A stretch of DNA of 64,000 nt, taken from Kineosporia sp. NBRC 101731 (GTDB taxonomy: Bacteria; Actinomycetota; Actinomycetes; Actinomycetales; Kineosporiaceae). A program made the translations under genes and the position numbers. Position 1 is the first letter of the stretch, and each line of letters starts with the position of its first letter. The DNA is taken from contig NZ_BSTC01000021.1 in assembly GCF_030269305.1 (NCBI RefSeq), positions 1 through 64,000 on the forward strand. The letters are read 5' to 3'. The notes under the pieces are model-generated. The model worked only from the letters and a program-made list of their open reading frames with translations, was not told the origin of the DNA and searched no databases. Positions 17,218-25,497 of the stretch are shown here, in pieces.

Positions 17218-17736
17218 CTATTCACCGGTGCACCCGTCGACGGCCTCACGGATCAGGTCGGCGTGGCCGTTGTGCCGGGCGTACTCGTCGACGAGGTGCA
17301 GCAGTACCCACCGCAGTGTGAGGGTGCGGCCGTTCACCGGATGGGTGACCGTGTGGTCGAGGGCCATCTCTGCGGCGATCCTGCGCGAGTGATCGACCTG
17401 GGCCTGCCATACCGCCATGGCACTTGTGCCGGTCGCCCCGGCAAGGTGGGTGAACTCCTCATCGGCTTGGTCGGTTTCGGTGAAGAGCTCAGGTGGTGAC
17501 CCGCCGGCCAGAACGACCTGGAAATACCAGCGCTCGACCGCTGACAGGTGTCGGAGTAAGCCCATCAGGGTGAGCTGCGAGCTGGGCACGGTGCGGCGCC
17601 GCAGGTTCTCGTCGCTCAGGCCCGAGCACTTGCGGATCAGTGAGGCACGGTGGAAATCCAGGAAGCCGATCAGGAGGGCCCGCTCGTCCGCGCTGTCGGA
17701 CAGGTCCCAGCGTGAGTCGTCCATGCGACACATCAT
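17218..17736 (-). CDS. DinB/DUF664 family protein (mycothiol-dependent-enzyme-like fold)
   Basis: The product is 172 residues. It shows the four-helix DinB pattern: ERALLIGFLDFHRASLIRKC, LTLMGLLRHLSAVERWYFQ, AVWQAQVDHSRRIAAEMALD and LTLRWVLLHLVDEYARHNGH. The three metal-binding histidines of the family can be matched to H in LLRHLSAVERW, H in DHSRR or LLHL, and H in ARHNGH. DUF664 members in actinomycetes are thiol-dependent transferases or maleylpyruvate-isomerase-like enzymes acting with mycothiol; the reaction here is unknown. Start alternatives are ATG codons at 17736, 17733 and 17724. It is separated from metI by a strong hairpin. Confidence 0.85.
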   Translation of the reverse strand: MMCRMDDSRWDLSDSADERALLIGFLDFHRASLIRKCSGLSDENLRRRTVPSSQLTLMGLLRHLSAVERWYFQVVLAGGSPPELFTETDQADEEFTHLAGATGTSAMAVWQAQVDHSRRIAAEMALDHTVTHPVNGRTLTLRWVLLHLVDEYARHNGHADLIREAVDGCTGE

Positions 17737-17815
17737 GACGGTTGCTCGCCCCGTGCGGCGAGGACGGTGAGGCGACGGATGACGTCGGATTGCGACGGGT
17801 GGCGTCGGGTGGCGT

Positions 17816-17861
17816 CGGATCCGGAGGCAGCCTGATGGGCCTTCGGCTGCCTCCGGATCCG
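17816..17861 (-). terminator. strong hairpin after metI
   Basis: A perfect 17-bp stem (CGGATCCGGAGGCAGCC and its complement) with a 12-nt loop lies 1 bp past the metI stop on the minus strand. No U-tract follows, so it could be a GC-rich intrinsic terminator or an mRNA 3'-end stabiliser. Confidence 0.8.
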
Positions 17862-17862
17862 G

Positions 17863-18516
17863 TCAGCGACGCAGGGCCTTTCGGGCCAGGTAGTTGCCGA
17901 GGAACTGCCCGGCCTGGACCAGGATGATCATGGCGGCGACGCTGATGTACACGACCGGCCAGTTGTAGCGCTGCGAGCCGTAGGTGATGGCGAAGTCGCC
18001 GATGCCACCACCCCCGAACAGGCCGGCCTGGGCGGACATGTCGACGATCGCCACGAAAATGAACGTGTAGCCCAGGATCAGCGGGCCGAGAGCTTCGGGC
18101 ACGAGCACGGTCAGCAGGATGCTCACCGGCCCGGCGCCGACTGCCCGGGCCGCCTCGATGACGCCCGGGTTCACCGTGAGCAGGTTCTGCTCGACGATGC
18201 GGCTCACCGCGAACGCCGCCGAGAGCGACAGGGCGAACGTCACCGCGTTGGTGCCGATCGTCGTGCCGATCGCGGTGAGCATCAGCGGCTGGATGGCCAC
18301 CAGGAAGATCACGAACGGGATCGGGCGCACGATGTTCACCAGCACGTTCAGCAGGATGAACACCGGTCGGTTGGACAGCAGGTTGCCCGGCCGGGTGGCG
18401 TAGAGCACCAGGCCGAGCAGCAGCCCGATCAGGCCACCGACGACGACGGAGATCGAGACGATGAAGAACGTCTGGCCGATGGCCGTCTGGAAGACTTCCC
18501 AGTCGAAGTCGTTCAC
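17863..18516 (-). CDS. metI: D-/L-methionine ABC transporter permease
   Basis: This 217-residue inner-membrane subunit has five hydrophobic segments (FFIVSISVVVGGLIGLLLGL, FILLNVLVNIVRPIPFVIFL, AVTFALSLSAAFAVS, TVLVPEALGPLILGYTFIFV, YISVAAMIILVQAGQFLG). The EAA loop lies in VNPGVIEAARAVGAGPVSIL. The MetI hallmarks NIVRPIPFVIFL and GGGGIGDFAI are present. GTG 18516 overlaps the metN stop by 4 nt (GTGA), so translation is coupled. It forms the MetNIQ importer with the next two genes. The operon is preceded by a sulfur-type leader peptide. Confidence 0.93.
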   Translation of the reverse strand: MNDFDWEVFQTAIGQTFFIVSISVVVGGLIGLLLGLVLYATRPGNLLSNRPVFILLNVLVNIVRPIPFVIFLVAIQPLMLTAIGTTIGTNAVTFALSLSAAFAVSRIVEQNLLTVNPGVIEAARAVGAGPVSILLTVLVPEALGPLILGYTFIFVAIVDMSAQAGLFGGGGIGDFAITYGSQRYNWPVVYISVAAMIILVQAGQFLGNYLARKALRR

Positions 18517-19568
18517 CGTGACGCCTCCTCGTGCTCGTCGAGGTCGAAACCGTCGGCCCGCAACTGCTTCAGCACCTCATCGACAGATCCGTCAGTACCG
18601 GTCAGGGAATAGGTCAGGCTACCCACCGGCCGGTCCTGCAGCTCGCTGATGCCGCCGAACACCAGATCGGCCGTGACGTCCCGCTGGAGAAAGGCCGCCG
18701 ACAGCGAGTTCTGGAACGCGGGCCGGTCCTGCACCCGCACCGTCACCAGCCGGCCCGGGTGCGAGACCCGCAGCCGCTCCAGGGTGGCCGGCGAGGGCCG
18801 GTCGCGCAGCGTGCTGCTGACGAACCGGGTGGCCTCGGGTGTCTTCGGCGCGGCGAAGATGTCGTACGCGCTGCCGCTCTCGACCACGTGACCGGAGTCG
18901 ATCACCGCGACCCGGTCGGCGATCTGCCGGATCACGTCCATCTCGTGGGTGATGATGACGATCGTGATGCCCAGTTCGCGGTTCACCTGTTTGAGCAGGC
19001 TGAGCACGTCCTGGGTGGTCTCCGGGTCGAGTGCGCTGGTGGCCTCGTCGGCCAGCAGCAGCGAGGGATCGGTGGCCAGGGCCCGGGCGATGCCGACCCG
19101 CTGCTGCTGACCGCCCGAGAGCTGCTCGGGGTGGTCGTTGGCACGTTGCAGCAGACCGACGAAATCCAGTAGCCGCGCGACCTTCCGGTCTCGCTCGGGC
19201 TGCTTCACCCCGGCGACCTTCAGCGGGTAGGCCACGTTTCCGGCCACCGTGCGCGACCGGAACAGGTTGAACTGCTGGAAGATCATGCCGATGTCGCGCC
19301 GCACGTCCCGCAGCTGCCGCTCTCTCAGTCCGCTGATCACCCGGTCGCCGACCGTGATCCGCCCCGACGTGACCGGTTCCAGGCCGTTGATCAGCCGCAC
19401 CAGCGTGCTCTTGCCCGCACCGGACTGGCCGATGATGCCGAAGATCTCGCCGCGGTGGATCTCGAGGTCGATCCCGCGCAGCACCTGCTGCGCGGGATCC
19501 TTGCGCCCGCGACCGGGAAAGGTCTTGGTCACATCCTCGAAGCGGACGTGGACGTCACTTGGCGGCAC
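18513..19568 (-). CDS. metN: methionine ABC transporter ATP-binding protein
   Basis: The product is 351 residues from GTG 19568, with GGAGG about 11 nt upstream. Walker A is in IIGQSGAGKSTLVRLINGLE, the signature is LSGGQQQRVGIARAL, Walker B is SLLLADEATSALDPETT, and the H-loop is ITHEMDVI. The C-terminal 75 residues (RLVTVRVQDRPAFQNSLSAA, FGGISELQDRPVGSLTYSLT, VDEVLKQLRADG) form the NIL domain, which in MetN binds methionine and shuts down transport when the cell is replete. It overlaps metQ by 14 nt and metI by 4 nt. Confidence 0.94.
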   Translation of the reverse strand: MPPSDVHVRFEDVTKTFPGRGRKDPAQQVLRGIDLEIHRGEIFGIIGQSGAGKSTLVRLINGLEPVTSGRITVGDRVISGLRERQLRDVRRDIGMIFQQFNLFRSRTVAGNVAYPLKVAGVKQPERDRKVARLLDFVGLLQRANDHPEQLSGGQQQRVGIARALATDPSLLLADEATSALDPETTQDVLSLLKQVNRELGITIVIITHEMDVIRQIADRVAVIDSGHVVESGSAYDIFAAPKTPEATRFVSSTLRDRPSPATLERLRVSHPGRLVTVRVQDRPAFQNSLSAAFLQRDVTADLVFGGISELQDRPVGSLTYSLTGTDGSVDEVLKQLRADGFDLDEHEEASR

Positions 19569-20532
19569 GCGCCTGTTCCTCCACCTTCGCCAGCTCGGCC
19601 TGCAGGTCGGCGGCGGAGGTGTCACGGAAGACCGCGGTACCGCCGTTGGCTTCCTGCACGCCCTTCTCGACCGACGGGTCGTGGTAGAGCTCGGCCAGTT
19701 TCAGGTAGGTGGGGTTGTCCTTGTCCTCCGCGCGGGCCGCGAAGATGTTGACGTACGGCGCGGCCACGTCGCTGGAGGGGTCGTCCTGGTAGATCGCCTC
19801 ATCGGTCTTCAGGCCGGCGTCGGTGGCGAAGTTCTTGTTCACGATCGACGCGGCGGTGGAGCCGCTCTTCACCGCACCGGCGGTCTGCGACGCGTCCAGC
19901 GGCACGACCTCGATCTTGCTGGTGTCGATGTCGTCGACGCTGGAGAAGGCGCCGCCGCCGTCCTTCAGGGTGAGCAGGCCAGCTGCCTGGAGCACGAGCA
20001 GGCCCCGGGCCTCGTTGATCGTGTCGTTCGGGATGGCGATCTTGGCCTTGGCCGGGATGTCTTCGGGGGACGTGTACTTGGTGGAGTACAGCGGCAGCGG
20101 GTAGACCGCGGTCGTGCCGATCGGCTGGATCGTGTCCTTGCTGGTGACGTTGTAGTCCGCCAGGTACTGGATGTGCTGGAACTGGTTCAGGTCGGTCTGG
20201 ACCTGCTTCAGCGCCGGGTTCGGCTGGCTGTAGTCACTGAAGTTGACCAGTTTGACGTCGACGTTCAGTTCCTTCTTGGCCAGGTCCTGGTACGTCTTCC
20301 AGTAGGCCTGCGAGGCGTCCGCGACACCGATGCTGACGGTCTGCGCCGTTCCTGCCACGCCGGCGGCGGTGTCGTCGTCATCGTCGCCGCCCGAGGTGAC
20401 GGCGAAGGCGATGCCCGCGATCACGACGACCGCGGCGGCGGCACCGGCGATGATCGCCGTGCGGCGGTTGTTGCGCGGCTTGGCGGGAAGCTGGGGTTCG
20501 TTCGGCTCGGCCGGGGTGATGGGCTCGGACAT
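19555..20532 (-). CDS. metQ: methionine ABC transporter substrate-binding protein, membrane-anchored
   Basis: This 325-residue MetQ/NlpA-family receptor has the characteristic LVNFSDYSQPNPALKQVQTD with NQFQHIQYLADYN, GTTAVYPLPLYSTKYTSPED, AIPNDTINEARGLLVLQAAG, and the asparagine-containing IVNKNFATDAGL. The N terminus is unusual: a basic stretch (KPRNNRRT) followed by an uncleaved-looking hydrophobic segment (AIIAGAAAAVVVIAGIAFAV) and no lipobox Cys, so it is probably anchored by a transmembrane helix. ATG 20532 has AAGGA upstream. It is the first gene of metQNI, with a 200-nt untranslated region to the leader peptide at 20733-20807. Confidence 0.93.
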   Translation of the reverse strand: MSEPITPAEPNEPQLPAKPRNNRRTAIIAGAAAAVVVIAGIAFAVTSGGDDDDDTAAGVAGTAQTVSIGVADASQAYWKTYQDLAKKELNVDVKLVNFSDYSQPNPALKQVQTDLNQFQHIQYLADYNVTSKDTIQPIGTTAVYPLPLYSTKYTSPEDIPAKAKIAIPNDTINEARGLLVLQAAGLLTLKDGGGAFSSVDDIDTSKIEVVPLDASQTAGAVKSGSTAASIVNKNFATDAGLKTDEAIYQDDPSSDVAAPYVNIFAARAEDKDNPTYLKLAELYHDPSVEKGVQEANGGTAVFRDTSAADLQAELAKVEEQARAAK

Positions 20533-20732
20533 GGTGAAGGCATCCTTGGGGGTCTGGGATGTGAGCAGGGGGCATCGGTTGGTCCGGACAGGTCATGTCA
20601 GGACAGGACGATGGTGGTTTCTGTTACGGGAGGTCTGCGGAGGCGTAACGGAACGGTGAGCCAGGGGTCAACGGGCCGGGCAGGACCCGGGCAGGACCCG
20701 GGAAAGCCGGGAGTACTGGCGGTTACGCGGAA

Positions 20733-20807
20733 TCAGATCCGACAGAGCGAGCTGGCAACCCCGGCATGGTCGACCTCGCGGCGACTGGTGAGCAGGGTGC
20801 TGGACAC
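20733..20807 (-). CDS. putative sulfur-metabolism leader peptide upstream of metQNI
   Basis: This 24-codon frame from GTG 20807 ends with TGA at 20733-20735. The peptide contains TSRREVDHAGVASSLCRI. It fits the actinobacterial leader-peptide pattern of a basic run, a (V/I/L)D pair and a terminal ...SSLC, as seen in three more places in this window. The start codon lies 7 nt after a -10-like TAACAT, so the transcript would be leaderless, as for the peptides at 33289 and 48473. A known class of such peptides with Cys codons precedes sulfur genes in actinomycetes; the mechanism proposed is translation-dependent sensing of cysteine supply. I infer the same for metQNI. Confidence 0.6.
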   Translation of the reverse strand: MSSTLLTSRREVDHAGVASSLCRI

Positions 20808-20814
20808 CCGATGG

Positions 20815-20820
20815 ATGTTA
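20815..20820 (-). promoter_or_regulatory. -10 box of the metQ leader
   Basis: TAACAT on the minus strand lies 7 nt before the GTG of the leader peptide. The matching -35 is weak. The site would give a leaderless transcript. Confidence 0.4.
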
Positions 20821-21020
20821 ACAGAGGATGTCCGGACGCAGGTCACGCTCCGGTGACGGTCCAATCCCGCATTCCGGCAGTGTGGTTCGTTCACGTGGTT
20901 CGTTCGCCTCCCTCTCTCCTGAGTGTTCTCTATTAAACTAGTATAAAAAGCCTGTGAATGTGCACTCCACGAGACAAGAGACACGCGTCGACCGGGTCTG
21001 ATACCAAATAGTCTGCTGTC

Positions 21021-22388
21021 ATGAGCATTCCGCGTATGCGGCTGAACGGCCTGCGGCAGAACACGGTTGGCCACACGGCCATGGGCCTGTGGCGCCACCC
21101 CGATTCCCGCGCCCATGAGTACCGCACCGTCCGGCACTGGGTGGAGACGGCCCAGATCCTCGAGCGGGGTGGGTTCGACTCCCTCTTCATCGCCGACGCA
21201 CTCGGCCCGCTAGAGGTCTATCAGGGCCGCGTCGACGCCGCCCTGCGCGACGGTATCCAGACCCCCACGGGCAATCCGCTGCTGGTGATCCCGGCGATGG
21301 CCGCCGCGACGAACCGGCTGGGCTTCGCGGTGACCGTCTCGACCACCTACGAGCAGCCCTACGCGCTGGCTCGGACCATGACGACGCTCGACCACCTGAC
21401 CGACGGCCGGATCGGCTGGAACGTCGTCACCTCCGCCCTCGACTCCGCGGCCCGCAACCTCGGTCTGGACCGGCAGATTCCGCACGACGAGCGCTATCTC
21501 ATCGCGGACGAGTTCATGGAGGTGGTCTACAAGCTGTGGGAGGGCAGCTGGGAGGACGACGCGGTGGTGCGCGACGCCGCCGCCGGGATCTTCGCCGACC
21601 CGGCCAAGGTGCACCCGATCGAGCACCGCGGAAAATATTTCAGCGTTCCCGGTATCGCCCTGTCCGAGCCCTCGGTGCAGCGCACACCGGTCATCTTCCA
21701 GGCCGGAAGCTCACCGTCGGGAAGCGCTTTCGCGGGCAAGCACGCCGAGGGCGTGTTCGTCAGCACCTACAAAGCCGAGATGGCCCGGGACCTCTCCCGC
21801 CGCTTCCGGGCGCAGGCGAAGGCCCAGGGGCGCGACCCGCACGACCTGAAGATCTTCGCGATCGCCACGGTCGTGACCGGCGCCACCGACGAGGCCGCCC
21901 GTGAGCGCCTGGCCGATCTGCGCAGCTACACCTCGCTGGAGGGCAGCCTGGCCCGCTGGAGCGCGCTGCTGCACATCGACCTGTCCGGGCTGGACCCGGA
22001 CACCCCGTTGGCACACGCCGAGACCGAGGGGATCCGCGGGCTGGTCGATGTGTTCACCACGATGGACCCCGACCACACCTGGACGCCCCGCACCCTGGCC
22101 GAGTTCGTCGGGGTGGGCGGCGGTGGGCCGTTGTTCGTCGGTTCGCCCGGTCGCGTGGCCGACGAGATGGAGGCCTGGATGGAGACGGCGGAGATCGACG
22201 GGTTCAACCTGGCCGACCCGATCCCGCCGGCCGGTCACCGTGAGTTCGTCGACCTGGTGGTGCCGGAACTGCGTCGCCGGGGACGGGTCTGGGACGAGTA
22301 CGAGGGCGACACCCTGCGCGAGTACTTCCGCGGCAAGGGTTCACCCCGGGTGGCTGATACCCACCCGGCGGCGGCCTACCGGCGCTGA
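21021..22388 (+). CDS. LLM-class flavin-dependent monooxygenase, DszA/NtaA type
   Basis: The product is 455 residues from ATG 21021. It has the NtaA/SnaA/DszA architecture: WVETAQILERGGFDSLFIAD, LGFAVTVSTTYEQPYALART, TTLDHLTDGRIGWNVVTSAL, WEDDAVVRDAAAGIFAD, HRGKYFSVPGI, TPVIFQAGSSPSG, and a C-terminal VPELRRRGRVWDEYEGDTLR. These enzymes use FMNH2 from a separate reductase and O2 to oxidise sulfones, sulfonates or aminopolycarboxylates; the substrate here is unknown. It is a single-gene unit divergent from metQNI, sharing a promoter region with a sulfur leader peptide, which makes an organosulfur role likely. Confidence 0.88.
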   Translation: MSIPRMRLNGLRQNTVGHTAMGLWRHPDSRAHEYRTVRHWVETAQILERGGFDSLFIADALGPLEVYQGRVDAALRDGIQTPTGNPLLVIPAMAAATNRLGFAVTVSTTYEQPYALARTMTTLDHLTDGRIGWNVVTSALDSAARNLGLDRQIPHDERYLIADEFMEVVYKLWEGSWEDDAVVRDAAAGIFADPAKVHPIEHRGKYFSVPGIALSEPSVQRTPVIFQAGSSPSGSAFAGKHAEGVFVSTYKAEMARDLSRRFRAQAKAQGRDPHDLKIFAIATVVTGATDEAARERLADLRSYTSLEGSLARWSALLHIDLSGLDPDTPLAHAETEGIRGLVDVFTTMDPDHTWTPRTLAEFVGVGGGGPLFVGSPGRVADEMEAWMETAEIDGFNLADPIPPAGHREFVDLVVPELRRRGRVWDEYEGDTLREYFRGKGSPRVADTHPAAAYRR

Positions 22389-22389
22389 C

Positions 22390-22800
22390 TCATCGGTTCG
22401 CCGGGGTCAGCCTGATCCCGGCGAACCGGTTCTCTCCGAGGACGACGACGAAATCGGCCTCTGCCGGAGCCTTCTCCGAGATCGTGATGTCGCCGGAACC
22501 GTGACCGCGGTGGATCATCAGGTTGAGCGCACGACCGGGCCGGTGGACGACGGCGGTCACGGGCCGCTCGCCCCCGAACCGCATCTGCCCACCGGGTTCC
22601 AGGGCCTGCCCGTCCAGGGTGATCGATCCCGACAGCAGGACGAACAACCGGTCGATGCCGGGCAGCTCGGAAAAGGGCGCGTCCGCGGTGAGGTCCGCGA
22701 GGCTGATCCGCACCGGGCCCTCGTTCCACAGCTCACGGGTGAGGCCGGCCCGGTTGCGCCACGGCACCGGCGTCACCGTCGCGGGATCGAGAAGACGCAT
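22390..22800 (-). CDS. HutD/Ves-like cupin protein
   Basis: This 136-residue single-domain cupin-like protein starts MRLLDPATVTPVPWRNRAGL. The WRNGGG-like start and TRELW segment, RISLADLTADAPFSELPGID and RLFVLLSGSITLDG match the HutD/Ves family. In other bacteria HutD sits in histidine-utilisation loci and is thought to bind a pathway intermediate; no hut genes are visible here. It is the last gene of the GntR-LLM-rhodanese operon, 5 nt after the rhodanese gene. Its role in this context is unknown. Confidence 0.8.
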   Translation of the reverse strand: MRLLDPATVTPVPWRNRAGLTRELWNEGPVRISLADLTADAPFSELPGIDRLFVLLSGSITLDGQALEPGGQMRFGGERPVTAVVHRPGRALNLMIHRGHGSGDITISEKAPAEADFVVVLGENRFAGIRLTPANR

Positions 22801-22805
22801 GCCGA

Positions 22806-23717
22806 TCAGCCGGTCTGCAGGGGCAGGTCGGGCCGGGCCGACCACTCGGCCAGCGAGCCGTCGTACAGGCGCACGTCGTCGCGGCCGGCCAGGTACCAGC
22901 CGAACACGTCGACCGTGGCCGATATCCCGCCGCCGCAGTAGGCCACGACCGGCCGGTCCTGGTGCGGGGCCAGTGCCGCCGCCCGGGTCTGCGGATCGCG
23001 CCACACCAGTGTCTGCCCGTCGACCAGTTCGGTCCAGGGCAGGTTCACACTGCCCGGGATCCGGCCCGGACGGCTGTACGAGGTCACACCCTCGCCCCGG
23101 AAAACGGCCGGGGTCAGGGCGTTCACCAGACATCCGGCGTTCTCGGACAGCTCCTGCACCTGGGACTGCGTGGCCAGCAGGTCGTGACGCGGGCGTGGTT
23201 CCAGCACGGTAGCGGGGAACCGGACCGGCCCCGACTCCACCGGCAGCCCGGCGGCCTTCCAGCCGGGCAGCCCGCCGTCCAGCACCGAGACATCGTCGTG
23301 GCCGAGATAGTGCAGCAGCCACCACAGCCGGGTCGCCCACATCGGTGAGTTGCGGGCGTAGACGACCACGTGCGTCCCCTGCCCCAGCCCGATGGCCCCG
23401 AAAGCAGCAGCCAGGGCTTCGGGTTCGGGCAGGGTGAACGGCCTCGGCGCCCCGGCGACCGAGAGGTCGCCGCCGATGTCGGCGAAACCGGCACCCGGCA
23501 GGTGCTCCTGCTCGTACCCGGCCCGCCCCGACCGCACGGTGTACGGGCCACCGCCCGGCGGTCGGTCGAGATAGCCGGTGGCGTCGACGATGCGCAGACG
23601 GGGGTTACCCAGCACGGCGTGGACCTCGGGCGGGGAGGCGAGCGGGGGGAGAAGGGCGGACGACACGGTGGGGAAGGCCTTTCGGGGTGGAACACCGGGG
23701 AGGGTTTGCCTGATCAC
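22806..23717 (-). CDS. sulfurtransferase, two rhodanese domains (SseA/TST type)
   Basis: The product is 303 residues. The N-terminal domain contains LRIVDATGYLDRPPGGGPYT and HLPGAGFADIGGDLS, and the C-terminal domain carries the active cysteine in VVAYCGGGISATVDVFG. RIPGSVNLPWTEL and DVRLYDGSLAEW are the usual flanking motifs. The CGGGISA loop is of the thiosulfate/3-mercaptopyruvate sulfurtransferase kind. GTG 23717 overlaps the stop of the preceding LLM gene (GTGA), so translation is coupled. The start lies inside a GTGATCA-type repeat half-element, described below. It probably handles sulfane sulfur made downstream of monooxygenase-catalysed C-S cleavage. Confidence 0.9.
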   Translation of the reverse strand: MIRQTLPGVPPRKAFPTVSSALLPPLASPPEVHAVLGNPRLRIVDATGYLDRPPGGGPYTVRSGRAGYEQEHLPGAGFADIGGDLSVAGAPRPFTLPEPEALAAAFGAIGLGQGTHVVVYARNSPMWATRLWWLLHYLGHDDVSVLDGGLPGWKAAGLPVESGPVRFPATVLEPRPRHDLLATQSQVQELSENAGCLVNALTPAVFRGEGVTSYSRPGRIPGSVNLPWTELVDGQTLVWRDPQTRAAALAPHQDRPVVAYCGGGISATVDVFGWYLAGRDDVRLYDGSLAEWSARPDLPLQTG

Positions 23718-24733
23718 GGACGGAGAGTGGGAGCCAGACGAGGGGTCGGGGCCAGACGAGGGGTGGGGGTCAGACGGGGGAGCAGGAGCTCGGTCAGGGC
23801 TTCCACCTGGGCCGGGACGTCGGTGCTGAGCGGCTCGATGGCCAGGTGGGTGGCGCCGGCCTCGGACAGGCGGCCGATCAGGTCGGCCGCCTGCTCGGGC
23901 GAGCCGATGGCTGCGATGCCGTCCAGGTCTTCCACCGACACCCCGCGAGGTGCCGTCTGGAACCAGCGCTCCCGTGCGTCCTCAAGCACCGTGGTGGGAT
24001 CGAGCCCGACGTTGGTGTTGAGGAAGACGCAGACCTCGAGCGGCCCGGTCTCCTCCGGATGCACCTGGGCGCGCAGCTCGTACAGCCGCTCCACGCGCGT
24101 CTTCAACTGGGAGGGGGTCACGTTGAACGTCATCCAGCCGTCGCCGAGACGGGCCACCCGGCCCAGCAGACGGTCGACCGTGGCCTGCCCGGCGCGCGGA
24201 GAGGGGTTGGCCGCCACCCAGACCGGCAGTGGGCGCTGCACGAAACCGGCTCCCAGATCGAGGTTCTCCACCTGGGTGAAGGGGCCCTTGAACGAGGTGG
24301 CCCCGGTGCTGACCTCCCGCAGGAAGGCCACGGCCTCCTCGAAGCGGGCGACCTTCTCCGGGTAGTCCATCCCGAAGGTGCGCAGCTCGTTCTCGACCGC
24401 CGTACCGGTGCCGTTGCCCGGGCAGGCGGCCAGCAGCATCCGGCCCCCGGACAGTGCGTCCAGATCGGCCCACTGCCGGGCCACCGTGACCGGGTGCCGG
24501 AATCCCAGGGAGGCCATGCAGCCGATCCCGAGCCGCGCGCGGCGGGTGCGGGCGGCGAGAGCGGCCAGCAGGACCCCGGAGTCGAGGAAGGGCAGCGCCA
24601 TGATCGAGTCGGCGACCCACAGGGTGTCCCAGCCGGCCTGGGCCTCGGCGTACTCGGCCAGGCGCAGGATCGCGTCGTACCCGTAGCTGACGGGCCGTTG
24701 GCGTACCGGCAGGACCAGTCCGGTGGTGGTCAC
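23714..24733 (-). CDS. LLM-class flavin-dependent oxidoreductase
   Basis: This 339-residue bacterial luciferase-like TIM barrel contains ILRLAEYAEAQAGWDTLWVA, RRARLGIGCMASLGFRHPVT, WADLDALSGGRMLLAACPG and VQRPLPVWVAANPSPRAGQ. It is shorter than the DszA-like members and closer to the SsuD or F420/FMN group of single-barrel enzymes. GTG 24733 overlaps the gntR stop by 4 nt. The C terminus ends in an odd repeat, RLTPTPRLAPTPRLAPTLRP, encoded by tandem DNA copies, which may be a dispensable extension. The operon context (GntR, rhodanese) suggests a sulfur substrate under repressor control. Confidence 0.85.
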   Translation of the reverse strand: MTTTGLVLPVRQRPVSYGYDAILRLAEYAEAQAGWDTLWVADSIMALPFLDSGVLLAALAARTRRARLGIGCMASLGFRHPVTVARQWADLDALSGGRMLLAACPGNGTGTAVENELRTFGMDYPEKVARFEEAVAFLREVSTGATSFKGPFTQVENLDLGAGFVQRPLPVWVAANPSPRAGQATVDRLLGRVARLGDGWMTFNVTPSQLKTRVERLYELRAQVHPEETGPLEVCVFLNTNVGLDPTTVLEDARERWFQTAPRGVSVEDLDGIAAIGSPEQAADLIGRLSEAGATHLAIEPLSTDVPAQVEALTELLLPRLTPTPRLAPTPRLAPTLRP

Positions 24734-25392
24734 GCCTCGCTCCCGAAGCGGTGCAGCCGGACCTCACGGGCCCGGGTCAGGTGCTCGATCATCGCACCGC
24801 GCGCCTCTTCGGGGCGGCGGTCGGTGATGGCGGCCAGGATGCGCTCGTGCTCGGCGCGGGTCTGCTCCAGGTCGTGGGAGGTCTCCTGGGTGCCGCGGTC
24901 GTAGATGCGCAGCTGGGCGGTGAGCCGGTGCAGCAGGGTCTCGATCGTGCGGTTGTGCGAGGCCCGCCAGATGGTCGCGTGCCAGGCCGAGTGGGCGCTG
25001 CGCTCGGCGTCGTGACGGGTCTCCCCGGCCAGGACGGTCTCGTGCAGGTGTCGCAGCCGGGCCAGATCCAGCTCGCCGCGGCGTTCGGCGGCGCCGGCGG
25101 CAGCCTGGCCCTCCAGCACGATGCGGGCCTCGTAGACCTCGAGCACGTCCTCGGCGGTGCCCGAACGCACTCGGTGCCCGCGCCCGGCCTTCTCGACCAG
25201 GCCCTCGTGCTCCAGGCGGGCCAGGGCTTCGCGCACGGGGGTGCGGGAGACGCCGTAGCGCTGAGCCAGCGGTAGTTCCTGCAAAAGCGCGGTGGCGCCG
25301 AACTCACCGGCCAGGATGTCGGACCGCACGATCTCGTAGAGGGTGCCCGGGCCCGTCGTGGGGGTCTCGGTACTGCCTGGGCGTGGGGACAA
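24730..25392 (-). CDS. GntR family regulator, FCD (FadR) subfamily
   Basis: This 220-residue protein starts at TTG 25392, with GGGAGAG 6-7 nt upstream. The winged helix spans YEIVRSDILAGEFGATALLQ to QRYGVSRTPVREALARLEHE and GLVEKAGRGHRVR. The FCD effector domain spans about 85-210 (YEARIVLEGQAAAGAAERRG, SAWHATIWRASHNRTI, EHERILAAITDRRPEEARGA), with histidines that often bind a metal and a carboxylate ligand. It begins the gntR-LLM-rhodanese-hutD operon. A TGTATACA palindrome 52 bp upstream, in the divergent region with the kinase gene, is a likely autoregulatory site. Confidence 0.92.
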   Translation of the reverse strand: MSPRPGSTETPTTGPGTLYEIVRSDILAGEFGATALLQELPLAQRYGVSRTPVREALARLEHEGLVEKAGRGHRVRSGTAEDVLEVYEARIVLEGQAAAGAAERRGELDLARLRHLHETVLAGETRHDAERSAHSAWHATIWRASHNRTIETLLHRLTAQLRIYDRGTQETSHDLEQTRAEHERILAAITDRRPEEARGAMIEHLTRAREVRLHRFGSEA

Positions 25393-25443
25393 GGAAGCTC
25401 TCCCGGCGGATGGTCATCGTGAGGACGAGCGCGAGCATACCTG

Positions 25444-25451
25444 TGTATACA
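25444..25451. promoter_or_regulatory. candidate GntR/FadR-type operator TGTATACA
   Basis: TGTATACA, a perfect 8-bp palindrome within CTGTGTATACATCG, lies between the gntR gene and the divergent kinase gene. FadR-subfamily regulators commonly bind TnGTnnnACnA-like sites, and this fits. Confidence 0.55.
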
Positions 25452-25467
25452 TCGGCATGCGAGCTTG

Positions 25468-25497
25468 TTGACATTCTCGACAGGACTGATCCAGTAT
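25468..25497 (+). promoter_or_regulatory. promoter before the kinase-like gene
   Basis: TTGACA at 25468-25473, then 18 bp, then CAGTAT at 25492-25497. The spacer contains ACATTCTCGACAGGACTGAT, nearly identical to a sequence before the leader peptide at 33289. Confidence 0.55.

Larger units (their letters stand above)
20533..21020. other. intergenic region between metQ and the divergent LLM gene
   Basis: This stretch holds the metQ leader peptide, a 200-nt leader transcript with direct repeats (GGGCAGGACCC twice near 20680-20700), and promoter-like AT-rich sequence TTCTCTATTAAACTAGTATAAA (split: 20926-20947) for the plus-strand LLM gene. No classical SAM riboswitch could be recognised. Confidence 0.5.

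Noticed and set aside
20740-20770. AGCTGGCAACCCC, reminiscent of the core of SAM riboswitches
   Set aside because: It is on the strand opposite metQ and overlaps the leader peptide; the rest of a SAM riboswitch could not be traced. The similar AGCTGGCAACC near 688 also has no context.
20954-21001. 15-codon frame starting 9 nt after TAGTAT, peptide ending TRVDRV
   Set aside because: Leaderless geometry resembles the leader peptides, but it lacks the terminal Ser/Cys codons; too weak to call.
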